A stretch of DNA of 57,515 nt from Paraburkholderia kirstenboschensis (GTDB lineage: Bacteria > Pseudomonadota > Gammaproteobacteria > Burkholderiales > Burkholderiaceae). Position 1 is the stretch's first letter, and each line of letters starts with the position of its first letter. The notes beneath the pieces are model-generated. The model saw nothing but the letters and a program-made list of their open reading frames with translations. It made no database searches and was not told the DNA's origin. Shown piece by piece: positions 1 to 9,200 of the stretch. The translations under genes and the position numbers were made by a program. The stretch is taken from positions 1-57,515 of the forward strand of contig NZ_CAJHCR010000028.1 of assembly GCF_904848585.1 (NCBI RefSeq), given 5' to 3'.

Positions 1-40
1 TGAGTGCCCACAGTTCGTCGTCGAGTATTGGCTTGGCCAT
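1..40 (-). mobile_element. IS5-family transposase, N-terminal end, cut by the window edge
   Basis: Reading leftward from an ATG at 40-38, the first codons give MAKPILDDELWAL, the typical opening of Burkholderia IS5-group (DDE) transposases. An AAGGA ribosome-binding sequence sits just upstream on the same strand. Only 13 codons lie inside the window, so completeness cannot be judged. To the right, the decamer GGTTAACAGC occurs twice (69-78 and 89-98) and may mark the end of the element. Confidence 0.7.
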
Positions 41-167
41 GTCCTTTTCGTCGTCGAAACAATGAAAAGGTTAACAGCATTCATCGATGGTTAACAGCCC
101 CTTCGTTCATTAGAGGGTAAGGGTTCTTAGGCCCGTCACCTCTCGCGCTCGCGAATCACCCACGAAA

Positions 168-503
168 GTGCAACCAGGCAGAATGAAACGCAAAGACTTC
201 GTGGCGCTGACGACAATTACAAGCATATTGGTCAATTGGGCCGCCAGCGTCGGCCGGCTCGGTGTAAAAGAAACCGATGAGATCGTGGTCGACACCGCAC
301 GTCCTGTCGCCTTAGTCGTTGACGAATGCAAGAAAGAGCCGAAAGCATCATTCATGGGCGAGATCAAGCAGCTGGCCAGGTGGGGAAGTTCGATCTTTAC
401 GACCACACTAACCGGATGCGCACTGTCGATCCCTATAGATAGTCCGTTATGCAAACGTATGAGGTCCCTACTGCTCGCGGAGGACCGCGCCAACCGTTCG
501 TAG
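168..503 (+). pseudogene. HdeA/HdeB-like acid-stress protein, degenerate
   Basis: The reading frame contains KDFVAL near its start, then GRLGVKETDEIVVDT and a later ECKKEPKASF block. This is the layout of the HdeA/HdeB periplasmic acid chaperone family, whose mature proteins usually begin around CxDFxAL and end with a C-K-K-x-P-x-A-S-F motif. Here the first conserved Cys is replaced (MKRKDF), so the family disulfide cannot form. No signal peptide is seen upstream, although the frame is open back to about 114. The C-terminus runs on with unrelated residues. It lies directly downstream of the IS5 end. I read it as a decayed gene; an unusual cytoplasmic variant is less likely. Confidence 0.55.
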
Positions 504-825
504 AATGTTTTTTTTGAGGCCGTCCGCCTATCTTGATTCCATGGACCGCGCGTCTTTCATTCGGGAGCCAGCCATGTCGAACGCCCTGTGTACCTAAGAT
601 TTTTATCGGCAGCAACGCCTACGACGAGTACACATTCGTCTGTCGGCTCAACAAAAACGTCTATCGAAGAACAGTAGAGTTCAGCCGCGTTTGCCTTCAG
701 TAACAGTCAATCGGGCCAGTCCACATCCACCCGGCACTGAAACCCTTCCGAGATAGCGTGCATCTTCCCGGTGACAGCGAAGCGGTTACCTGGCGTCGCC
801 AATTTTTTCAGCTTTTTCCAGTCCG
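504..825. other. Intergenic stretch before DUF3331 gene
   Basis: About 320 bases without a supported gene. Short frames on both strands look like noise. It presumably carries the promoter for the DUF3331 gene, but no convincing -35/-10 pair was picked out. Confidence 0.4.
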
Positions 826-1329
826 ATGGAGAATGCAATGAGCAAACACACGTATGTATCGTCGCCCCCCGATGCTGCTCCGTCAGTGCTCGCGCGCGGA
901 CGTGATCCGTCTTCGTCTGGCTCGCGTTACGTCGCCACGCCGGCGAACGAATACGCGTCGCGCTGGCTGCACATTACCTGTTCGCTCGGCGCTTGCGGTG
1001 GCGACCATGACAAGGGGCCGCAGCCCGCGCGGTGCAGTCCGCGTCCCTTCCGCGCTCCTGCTCTGGAGGACGATTACGGGCTCAATGCCACGATCGAGAT
1101 TCTCGATCGGCTGAGCGCCGTGTCGGTGATCCTGTCATGGCGCGACCCTACGAGCTGCAATTATGGATATCAGACATGGCAAAAGAGGGTTGCGAGACGG
1201 GTGGGAGTCTGCGCGCTGAGTGGCTTGCCGATACAACGCAGCGATGTGATCTATCGACCGGGTCCAGGCCGCCGCAGGCCGTCGAATGCATCCGCGATGA
1301 TCCTCGCCGTCTACATCGATTCCCCTTAA
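826..1329 (+). CDS. DUF3331 domain-containing protein
   Basis: A 167-residue protein of unknown function. The C-terminal half shows the DUF3331 pattern: IEILDRLSAVSVILSWRDP, then CALSGLPIQRSDVIYRP, then a proline/arginine-rich link and NASAMILA. This family is largely confined to Burkholderiales and has no known activity. The N-terminal ~70 residues are low in conserved features. The start could be ATG 826 or ATG 838 (MSKHTY); the second has GGAG seven bases upstream and may be the real one. The next gene, an iron/manganese-type exporter, starts 53 bases downstream on the same strand, so the two may be co-transcribed. Confidence 0.7.
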   Translation: MENAMSKHTYVSSPPDAAPSVLARGRDPSSSGSRYVATPANEYASRWLHITCSLGACGGDHDKGPQPARCSPRPFRAPALEDDYGLNATIEILDRLSAVSVILSWRDPTSCNYGYQTWQKRVARRVGVCALSGLPIQRSDVIYRPGPGRRRPSNASAMILAVYIDSP

Positions 1330-1382
1330 CTCGCGCCGCGGCGGCCGTCGCGCGAGTGACCGCTAGAGCTCAAGGACATGTC

Positions 1383-2510
1383 ATGGCATCGAAACACGAA
1401 TTGAAACGATATCGCGCAAACCTATCCGACGAACTTCATAGCGCTGAGTTGTACGAAACCCTGGCGAAGGTTGAGGACAACGATGCGCGAAAAGAGATCT
1501 ACGGCACTCTGGCAAAATCGGAGCGTGAGCACGCACAGGTATGGGCCGACAAGCTGAAGGTCAATGGCGACCGGTATCACGGAACCGGTCTTGCTGTGAA
1601 AACGCGCCTGATGAAAGCGCTTGTACGGCTGATTGGCGCAGGTTTTGTGCTGCCCACATTAGCTGCTGCCGAGTATGCGGATCGCAACAAGTACCAAGGC
1701 CAGCCAGACGCTGGCAGCATGTCGGCCGACGAACATCGCCACGCGGCCGTCGTTCAACAGCTCGCCAGCGGTGGCGACCCGAAAATGTCACAAGGGGCGC
1801 GCATCGCAGCGGCAGAACCCTGGCACAAGGGCGTATCGTCAGGCAACGATTTGCGCGCCGCCGTACTGGGTGCGAACGATGGACTGGTTTCCAATTTCTG
1901 CCTCATTATGGGCATGGCTGGTGCGGGAACCGGCAATAGGGCGATCCTCTTTACGGGGCTGGCCGGGTTGATTGCCGGAGCATGCTCGATGGCGCTTGGT
2001 GAATGGCTGTCCGTGACCAATGCGCGTGAACTGGCTAGCAACCAGATTGCCAGGGAGGCCGAGGAACTCGAGACAACGCCTGAGGCGGAAGAGCACGAGC
2101 TCGTGCTCATTTACCGCGCTAAAGGTTTGGATGCAGATGAGGCGAAGCGTGTCGCATCACATATGATGCGTGACAAGAACAATGCGCTTGATACATTGAC
2201 ACGTGAGGAGCTAGGTCTGGACCCGGCGGATCTAGGTGGTAATCCGTGGTCGGCAGCGGGCGTGTCTTTCTGTCTTTTCTCGGTGGGGGCTATCTTTCCA
2301 ACGATGCCGTTCTTGTGGGCTCATGGTTTCGGCGCAATCGTTCAGTGCATAGTGCTAAGCACTTTGGCTTTGGCGTCCATCGGCGTCTTCACATCGCTCT
2401 TTAATGGACGTAGCGCTCTTTTTTCGTGTTTCCGTCAGATCATCATCGGTCTTCTGGCCGCAGCATTTACTTTTGGCGTCGGCCACTTGCTTGGCGTCTC
2501 TATTTCCTGA
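1383..2510 (+). CDS. Membrane-bound ferritin / VIT1-CCC1 fusion (MbfA-like)
   Basis: A 375-residue protein. Residues ~1-140 resemble a rubrerythrin/ferritin-like helical domain, with an ExxH metal motif (E47, H50) and upstream acidic residues. From about residue 150 comes a VIT1/CCC1 transport domain that opens with LGANDGLVSNF and contains several hydrophobic helices near the C-terminus (TMPFLW, FTFGVGHLLGV). MbfA-type proteins sense iron through the ferritin-like domain and export Fe2+ or Mn2+ across the inner membrane; metal specificity here is inferred. Start at ATG 1383 was chosen because homology begins there and AAGGA precedes it. A longer in-frame extension back to 1032 overlaps the DUF3331 gene in another frame and was discarded. 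Confidence 0.8.
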   Translation: MASKHELKRYRANLSDELHSAELYETLAKVEDNDARKEIYGTLAKSEREHAQVWADKLKVNGDRYHGTGLAVKTRLMKALVRLIGAGFVLPTLAAAEYADRNKYQGQPDAGSMSADEHRHAAVVQQLASGGDPKMSQGARIAAAEPWHKGVSSGNDLRAAVLGANDGLVSNFCLIMGMAGAGTGNRAILFTGLAGLIAGACSMALGEWLSVTNARELASNQIAREAEELETTPEAEEHELVLIYRAKGLDADEAKRVASHMMRDKNNALDTLTREELGLDPADLGGNPWSAAGVSFCLFSVGAIFPTMPFLWAHGFGAIVQCIVLSTLALASIGVFTSLFNGRSALFSCFRQIIIGLLAAAFTFGVGHLLGVSIS

Positions 2511-3132
2511 ACCTGAACGGCGGTCGACCCGACGTCGATGCATCCTAGCCCCGTATCCGAATACATGAGGACAGCGGAATGTCTCCGCGTTCTCACTTCG
2601 AGGGAACGGACTTCCATGGCGCCGAAGACGCTGAGCCGAGCAGTCAAGTTGCGTTGGTCGAAGAATGGAACAATCTGCTGCGGCCTGGTGCGCTGATGCT
2701 GCGCGCCGAAAATGCACCGTTCCGCGAGCGTCAGTGGATGCGCGAGTTGGGTCCGCCATGCACATCGACGCGCTCGCGGTGCATGTGACACTCGGCATCG
2801 ATGCCTGGCGGATCGGCACTCTCGAGCGCCTTGCATGCATTGTTGAGTCCGGTATCGCCGCGCGCGAGGTTCCGCCTCGGCTCGACGCGATCAAAGGTAA
2901 CCGCAGGTCCACTCGTTTGCGCTGATGGCCGCGGAGGCGGCGCCTCCTGCGCCGCGTTCTCCGCTCTCCTTTGATCAGGTGAAGGTTGCCATCGGGTCGT
3001 AGCAGTGCAGATCACACCCGGCACTGGACCACGCGCATCAGTATCTCGAACGGAAGCGCCAGAAGGAACACGCTGGCCACCCTGACGCACCAGAGTGCAA
3101 GAAAGCGGACCATTCGTCGAGATTGCATCCCG
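2511..3132 (+). other. Region with decayed or unrecognised small coding frames
   Basis: No intact recognisable gene. One frame from 2579 (RENAPFRERQWMRELG) seems to continue after a shift in another frame to 2925 (IDAWRIGTLERLACIV). Its stop overlaps an ATG (TGATG) that opens a third piece, beginning MAAEAAPP and interrupted by one in-frame TAG before LDHAHQYLERKRQKEHAGH. The composition looks protein-like but no family was recognised. This may be a decayed two-gene unit. Confidence 0.25.
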
Positions 3133-3651
3133 TTAGCCCCGCGAGTCGCAAGGTTGTTTCGACGCGCCTGCTAATGCTGCGCATCGAGGACGACATGACA
3201 CGGATAGCTTGCGTTCGCGCATCGGCCCAGTGCAGAACAAGATAACGAAAGCAGACTTGCCGGCGCATTCGATCAGAGACAGCAGGGAAATCGCAATGGA
3301 GTGCTTGAAGTCAAACGGAAGCCCGGGTGCGATTGCCAATACGCTCGTGCCGCAAATAAAGGCGAAGATTCCGCGTGCGAAACGAACGTCCTCAATGGCC
3401 CCAACGCCCGCGGCGATGATGGTCAATTTCGCCACGACAACGGCCAACAGCCAGGCATCGTCGCTCGATGCGCCGCACTCAAACGGCGCTTCAATAAGCG
3501 ACCATCCACAGATTGCGAAAATCAGCGCTGTTACGGTCCGTGCGGGCGACAAATGTGCAGCGTCCGCTGCGGGCTGAATCGGCACATATTCTGCAAAGAA
3601 CCTGTTGTGATCCACGACGTCACTAGCGCGTGCGATTTCTTTGATATTCAC
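3133..3651 (-). CDS. Hypothetical inner-membrane protein
   Basis: A 172-residue protein with about four hydrophobic segments: TVTALIFAICGWSLIEA, AWLLAVVVAKLTIIAAG, GIFAFICGTSVLAIA and a last one around SIAISLLSLIECAG. I see no enzymatic motif and do not recognise the family. The start is placed at GTG 3651 (VNIKEIARAS) because AGGAGA lies seven bases upstream; the frame stays open to 3705 but that extension has no ribosome-binding site. It converges on the MbfA gene and diverges from the FixJ region. Confidence 0.55.
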   Translation of the reverse strand: MNIKEIARASDVVDHNRFFAEYVPIQPAADAAHLSPARTVTALIFAICGWSLIEAPFECGASSDDAWLLAVVVAKLTIIAAGVGAIEDVRFARGIFAFICGTSVLAIAPGLPFDFKHSIAISLLSLIECAGKSAFVILFCTGPMRERKLSVSCRPRCAALAGASKQPCDSRG

Positions 3652-4025
3652 AAGGCATTCTCCTGTTGGCGATGCCGGTGAAAAATGGACGCATGCCTGG
3701 CTCAACTGATTCGCCCGTCAGACAATGAGAGCAACGTACCCGCGCCGTACGGACGCGTCCGCCATGCAATGAAGATACGCGCTCCTGACTGGCAAATCCA
3801 TCCTACGAAAGGTTGGCGCCGCTGCCGCATAGACGTTGAGAACTCATACCTGCGTATAGCTCGCCAAATACGACGGAGTGCGGTACCGTACGTTCAGCCG
3901 GGCTGACGCGCGCAGATCGCAGCTCCAGCCGCGGCGCTCATTTGCGGCGCAGCCCGGCTCCGTCACAAGGATTGCGCCAGGTGTTCGCCGGCGGCAAACA
4001 ACGTTAGACAAATTGGCAGATTGCA
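3652..4025. other. Intergenic region with short palindrome
   Basis: No supported gene. A perfect 13-bp inverted repeat (TCAGCC-G-GGCTGA, 3894-3906) lies in the middle and could be an operator for either flanking gene. No other structure was clear. Confidence 0.3.
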
Positions 4026-4193
4026 ATGCTGTCGGCAGTTAAACAGGTGACAGGGAAATTCAGGTCTGTAGGTACTATGACGTTGTCTGGACGCGCCGAT
4101 TTACGGAAAGTGGTTTATGCCTTCGCTCGGCGCACTTCCGGGCACGCGATGTTCAACGTCACCGCGCACTTTGTCGATTCGGAAGGGGAGTAG
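4026..4193 (+). CDS. Possible 55-residue leader ORF coupled to the FixJ-type gene
   Basis: An ATG at 4026 opens 55 codons that end in TAG immediately before the ATG of the FixJ-type gene (TAGATG). The GGGGAG needed for translation of the regulator is inside this ORF's last codons. No family was recognised, and codon use is less GC-biased than in the neighbours. It may be a translational coupling leader or chance. Confidence 0.25.
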   Translation: MLSAVKQVTGKFRSVGTMTLSGRADLRKVVYAFARRTSGHAMFNVTAHFVDSEGE

Positions 4194-4862
4194 ATGATTT
4201 TGGAACCGCATTCGACGTCGACCCGCAGCGCCGGCGGCAGCAAGCCATGTGTGGTTTATGTAGTCGACGATGACGAGGCCGTTCGGCTCGCGCTGGGCGC
4301 CCTGCTTCGCTCAGTCGGGCTACGCGTCGAGACGTTCAGATCGTCGCACGAGTTTCTCGCCTTCGAGAAGTACGACGCGCCCAGTTGCCTGATTCTCGAC
4401 GTCAGGTTGCACGGCGAAAGCGGCCTCACCTTTCAGGAAGAAGTGGCGAAGAGCGGCCTCCAAATGCCGATTCTGTTCATGACAGGCCATGGCGACGTGG
4501 AAATGTCCGTCAAGGCCATGAAAGCGGGAGCGCTCGACTTTTTTTCCAAGCCCTTTCGCGATCAGGACATGCTGGACGCAGTCTCGAATGCGTTGACGCG
4601 CGATGCGGCGCGCCGCGCGGCCGAACAATCCATCGCGGCGCTTCGGGGCTGCTACGGCTCGTTGACATCGCGGGAGCGAGAGGTAGTGGGATTCGTGGTG
4701 GCCGGCCTGATGAACAAACAGATTGCCTCGGAGATGAATCTTAGCGAAATCACCGTGAAGACCCACCGCGGGCAGGCAATGAAAAAAATGGCAGCGCGTT
4801 CCCTAGCAGATCTCGTGCGAAAGGCGGAAGCCCTTGGGATCGAACCGCATCACCTGAAGTGA
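4194..4862 (+). CDS. FixJ/NarL-family response regulator
   Basis: A 222-residue cytoplasmic DNA-binding regulator. Residues ~18-135 form a receiver domain: VVDDDEAV acidic pocket, phospho-acceptor Asp in LILDVRL, and conserved Lys in FSKPF. Residues ~155-220 are a LuxR-type HTH starting at LTSREREVVGFV, with MNKQIASEMNLSEITVKTHR as the recognition region. Order and spacing match FixJ/TodT-type regulators, which are usually phosphorylated by PAS-containing histidine kinases. GGGGAG lies just before the start. The most likely partner in the window is the hybrid kinase at 6276-11849; a stand-alone receiver is encoded convergently just downstream. Confidence 0.88.
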   Translation: MILEPHSTSTRSAGGSKPCVVYVVDDDEAVRLALGALLRSVGLRVETFRSSHEFLAFEKYDAPSCLILDVRLHGESGLTFQEEVAKSGLQMPILFMTGHGDVEMSVKAMKAGALDFFSKPFRDQDMLDAVSNALTRDAARRAAEQSIAALRGCYGSLTSREREVVGFVVAGLMNKQIASEMNLSEITVKTHRGQAMKKMAARSLADLVRKAEALGIEPHHLK

Positions 4863-4883
4863 TCCTGATCCTTCTGTGACGGT

Positions 4884-4905
4884 GCGCGCTGTCCGCCGCG
4901 CTTTT
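4884..4905 (+). terminator. Weak intrinsic terminator after the FixJ-type gene
   Basis: GCGCG (4884-4888) and CGCGC (4897-4901) can pair around an 8-base loop and are followed by TTTT. It sits between two convergent genes. The stem is short, so efficiency is doubtful. Confidence 0.35.
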
Positions 4906-4971
4906 GCTCTCTACATTCTCATTTGAGAGGGTTCAACTCGCTGCTTCGTGCACTCCCGAGCGCTTGACGCG

Positions 4972-5364
4972 CTATGACCCGCCGGACGCGAGCGTCAGGC
5001 ACTGTGCCAGGGCGGCGGTGTCGACAGGCTTCTCGAGGAACGCCAGCACACTGTTCCCCTCGATTTTTGCGTGGATTTTCGCCTGCAGAACGGCGGTCGG
5101 AAAGGCTGTCATCAAAATGGTGGGCGGAGCGCACCCAAGTTCCAGCAGGCGATCGTGCAGATCGACGCCGGACATGCCCGACATGATCACGTCGGAAATC
5201 AGACATGTCGTTTCTGCGACGCTCGCGGACGCCAAAAACTCCTCTGCCGACGCGAAGACGCGCGTGTCCCAGCCTAACGAACGAATCAGGCTCGCGGTGG
5301 CAAGGCGGACGGCCTCGTCGTCGTCGACAATGGAAGCAATCCGAGGGACACGCAACTCGCTCAC
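4972..5364 (-). CDS. Stand-alone receiver-domain protein (CheY/FixJ-N-like)
   Basis: A 130-residue protein made only of a receiver domain: VDDDEAVRL acidic pocket, phospho-acceptor Asp in CLISDVIMSG, Thr in ILMTAF, and Lys in LEKPVD. There is no output domain. Such proteins act as phosphate shuttles, sinks or allosteric partners of a kinase. It is convergent with the FixJ-type regulator and its receiver resembles that protein's, so the two may have arisen by duplication and may compete for the same kinase (inference). The start MSELRVP was kept; no alternative start nearby looks better. Confidence 0.8.
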   Translation of the reverse strand: MSELRVPRIASIVDDDEAVRLATASLIRSLGWDTRVFASAEEFLASASVAETTCLISDVIMSGMSGVDLHDRLLELGCAPPTILMTAFPTAVLQAKIHAKIEGNSVLAFLEKPVDTAALAQCLTLASGGS

Positions 5365-6275
5365 CTCTACCCTCGGGGAATGGGGCGCAACGGACAGAGC
5401 GCGGAAATGCGGCTACCCGTGCGCGCTTATTGCACCAAGCGTAGAGCACGAACTGGTGGGCGAAAATCATACGAACGTATGAGCGCGCCGGCTCGGGTGG
5501 CCGAAAGTCTTGGCTCTCGGGGGAGTTCTTGCAAAACAATCAAGATGTAACGGTCTTTCGCTTTGCCATGAAGGTCGGCAATCGGTCAGCCTTTGCGGCC
5601 GTTCGCAAGCCGTGGCTCGGCATGGATTCGACTGGCCGCTATGGAGAAGAGCCGAGCGCCCTCCTCGACTCCGATGTGAAGTTCATATTCAGTGCACCCG
5701 CGACGAACCGTTGGTCTCAATCTGACCGGAAGCTCGTCGAAGACAGTACTCGACCTAATCCATAGATCAAAAAAGGCGCAAGCCGCGGAATACGTGGACG
5801 TCGAGGGTCTGCCCGTCGATCGGTTCGCGGTTGCGAGCGGGCCGACGGCACAACTCAAACACGACACCCCAACTGGTGCACGCGCCGGCCTGTCCATCAA
5901 CGATTCACGTCAGTCACCCGCTCTCAGTGCATCGGGATGCGCTTGCCGCTGTGCAGGCCCATAGCAGGCAAGCGACATTCTTATGCAAGCCCCATGCGAT
6001 TAGCCATTTCTGCCTGCCAGTCGCTTCGCGGCCTGGATCCCGGCAGCATGCGTGGCGTTCAACGGCCACCATCAGTTCTGCATCGACTTCTAATGAAACC
6101 GCCTCAGCGTGGCAAGGCTGTCGGCTGTGAAGGAAATCTAAGTACGTGATAAATTAGCGCGTATAAAATACATTTTTGCGGTGATGAAATCGTTGTATTA
6201 TCGCAGGTAGATAAAATATTGATTTCACCATTGACGCCTGTTCGTATCGATTTGCTATCTCCCCCGGAGGCATCA
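5365..6275. other. Long intergenic region upstream of the hybrid kinase
   Basis: Roughly 900 bases with only noise-like short frames (for example 5529-5765 and 5692-5964 on the plus strand); none could be tied to a family. The last ~120 bases are AT-rich and carry the palindrome described separately, so they probably hold the kinase promoter. Confidence 0.35.
6198..6214. promoter_or_regulatory. Palindromic operator candidate upstream of the hybrid kinase
   Basis: TTATC-GCAGGTA-GATAA, an inverted repeat with 5-bp arms, lies in AT-rich DNA 62-78 bases before the kinase start. Its core (CGCAGGTA followed by ATAAA) is almost the same as that of the palindrome at 30999-31013 upstream of a LysR gene. 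Confidence 0.35.
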
Positions 6276-9200
6276 ATGACGCTCGTCGTCAAAAGCGGCA
6301 GGGTGCGGCAGATAGCCCGACACATCGCTCCCAGCGCCGAGAGACTTCAAATCTTGTGGGACGACGGCGACCTCGTCTTCTGTCGAGGACAGCGCCCGGG
6401 CGATGTCGGCGGCGAAAACGTCCTGATGGTGCGGGCCGCCGCCGAACTTCCGCCACCGGCGAGCGTCGATCGTCTTGCTCATGAATTCGGACTGAAAGAC
6501 GAACTCGATGGCGCGTGGGCGGTGCGGCCAATGCAACTGGTTCGCGAAGTGGGCCGGACGCTACTGGTGCTCGAGGATCCGGGCGGCGAGCCGCTCGCTC
6601 GGCTGCTTGGCGCGCCCATGGAAGCGGGCAGCGTGTTGCGCCTCACGGTTGGCATCGCCGCGGCGCTGGGCAAGCTGCACCAGCGCGGCCTTGTCCACAA
6701 GGATCTCAAGCCCGCTCATATCCTCGTAGACTGCGCGGACGGACACGCGCGGCTCACCGGCTTCGGCATCGCCTCGCGGCTGCCGCGCGAACGGCGGGCG
6801 CCCGAGCCACCCGAGACCATCGCCGGCACCCTCGCCTACATGGCGCCCGAGCAGACCGGCCGGATGAACCGCTCGATCGATTCGCGCAGCGACCTCTATT
6901 CGCTCGGCGTCACGCTCTATCAGATGCTCACTGGCGCGCTGCCGTTTACGGCCGCCGACCCGATGGAATGGGTGCACTGCCATATCGCCAGAAAGCCGGT
7001 GCCGCCTGGCGAGCGGTTGGAGACGGTCCCCGCTGCGCTCTCCCGGATCGTCATGAAGCTGCTCGCCAAGACCGCCGAGGAGCGCTACCAGACTGCCGCC
7101 GGCGTCGAGCAGGATCTGCGACGCTGCCTTGCCAGTTGGGAGCGCGATGGCCAGGTCGACGACTTCCCGCTGGGCGAACACGACACACCCGACCGGCTGC
7201 TGATTCCCGAGAAGCTGTACGGACGGGAGCGCGAGATCGACACCATGGTTGCCGCGTTCGATCGGATCGTCAAACGCGGCGCGCCCGAACTGGTGCTGGT
7301 CTCCGGCTATTCCGGCATCGGCAAATCCTCGGTCGTCAATGAACTGCACAAGGTGCTGGTGCCGCCGCGAGGGCTCTTCGCCTCCGGCAAGTTCGACCAG
7401 TACAAACGCGACATTCCCTATTCGACGCTGGTGCAGGCTTTTCAAAGTCTGGTGAGGCCGCTTCTCGGCAAGAGCGACGCCGAACTGGCGAACTGGCGCG
7501 GCGCGTTGCTGGAGGCGCTGGGACCGAATGCACGGCTCATGACCGATCTCATCCCCGAACTGAAGCTCATCATCGGTGAGCCGGTCGCGGTCCCGGAGCT
7601 CGACCCGCAGCAGGCGCAAAGCCGTTTCCAGCTCGTGTTCCGGCGCTTCATCGGTGTGTTTGCCCGACCGGACCATCCGCTGGCGCTGTTTCTCGACGAT
7701 CTGCAATGGCTCGACGCTGCGACGCTTGAACTGCTCGAGGATCTGCTGACCCGCTCGGATCTGCGATACCTGATGCTGATCGGCGCTTACCGGGACAACG
7801 AAGTCGATGCCACGCATCCGCTGATGGGCAAGCTTCAAGCCATCAGGAATACTGGCGCCACGATCGGGGAAATCAGGCTCGTACCGCTCGCCCATGAGCA
7901 CATAGAGAAGTTGATTGCGGATGCGCTTCACTGCAAGTCGGAACATGCCGCGGCGCTCGCGCATCTGGTGCATGAGAAGACCGCCGGCAATCCGTTCTTC
8001 GTGATTCAGTTTCTTTACTTGCTTGCCGAAGAGGCACTACTCACCTTCGACTATGACGCGGCGTGCTGGTGCTGGGATTTCGATCGCATCCACGCCAAGG
8101 GTTACACCGAGAATGTGGTGGACCTCATGGCCGGCAGGTTGACCCGCCTGCCGGTCGGAGCGCAGCAGGCGTTGCAGCAGCTCGCCTGCCTTGGCAACGT
8201 GGCCGCGAGCGCGATGCTTTCAATCGTTCTCGGCGCCTCGAAGCTGCAGGTTGACGCGGCGCTACGGCCGGCTGTGCATCAGGAACTGGTCGAGCGTCTG
8301 CAAGGCTCTTACAGATTTATCCACGACCGGGTGCAGGAGGCCGCCTATTCACTGATTCCGGAAACGTTGCGGGCTGAGGTCCATCTCCGGATTGGAAGGC
8401 TGCTGGTGACGCAGACGCCCCCCGAGAAACGGGAGGAGGCGATCTTCGAGATCGTCAATCAGCTCAACCGCGGCGCCGCGCTGATCACCGAACAAGAGGA
8501 GCGGGACCAGCTCGCCGAGCTCAATCTGACCGCGGGCAGGCGCGCCAAGGGGGCCACCGCCCACGCCTCGGCGCTCACCTATCTCAATGCCGGTGCGGCG
8601 CTGTTGGCGACGGATAGTTGGGAGCGCCGGCACGAGCTGATCTTTGCGCTGGAGCTAAACCGGGCCGAATGCGAGTTCCTCAGCGGTGCCCGGACAGTCG
8701 CAGAAGACCGGTTGAACGCGCTTTCGCCTCAGGCTGCAACGACCATCGAGCGTGCGTCGGTCGCCGGCCTGCTTCTGGACCTCTACACGGCGCTTGGTCA
8801 GAGCGGCCGCGCCGTTGCCGTTGGCCTCGACTATCTCCGGCATTTGGGGGTCGACTGGTCGCCGCATCCGACAGAGGAGGACGTGCGACGCGAATACAAG
8901 CGATTCTGGTCCCAGCTCGGGCGCCGCAGCATCGAGGATCTGATCGAACTGCCGTTGATGGCCGATCCAGCATCTCTCGCGACGATGGACGTCCTGACCA
9001 AGCTCGTGTCGCCTGCATTCCATACGGAAAGGAACCTCTATCCCCTCGCCATGTGCTGGGCGGTCAATCTCAGCCTGGAGCGGGGCAACAGCGACGCTTC
9101 GTGCGCGACCTACGCATGGTTTGGCTGCGTCGCCAGCGCGCACTTCGGCGACCACGAGTCGGCCTATCGCCTGGGGCAACTTGGCTGCGAACTGGCAGAG

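Noticed and set aside
3685..3906. 73-codon plus-strand frame between the membrane protein and FixJ region
   Set aside because: No ribosome-binding site, no homology, and it begins inside the 5' end region of the divergent gene.
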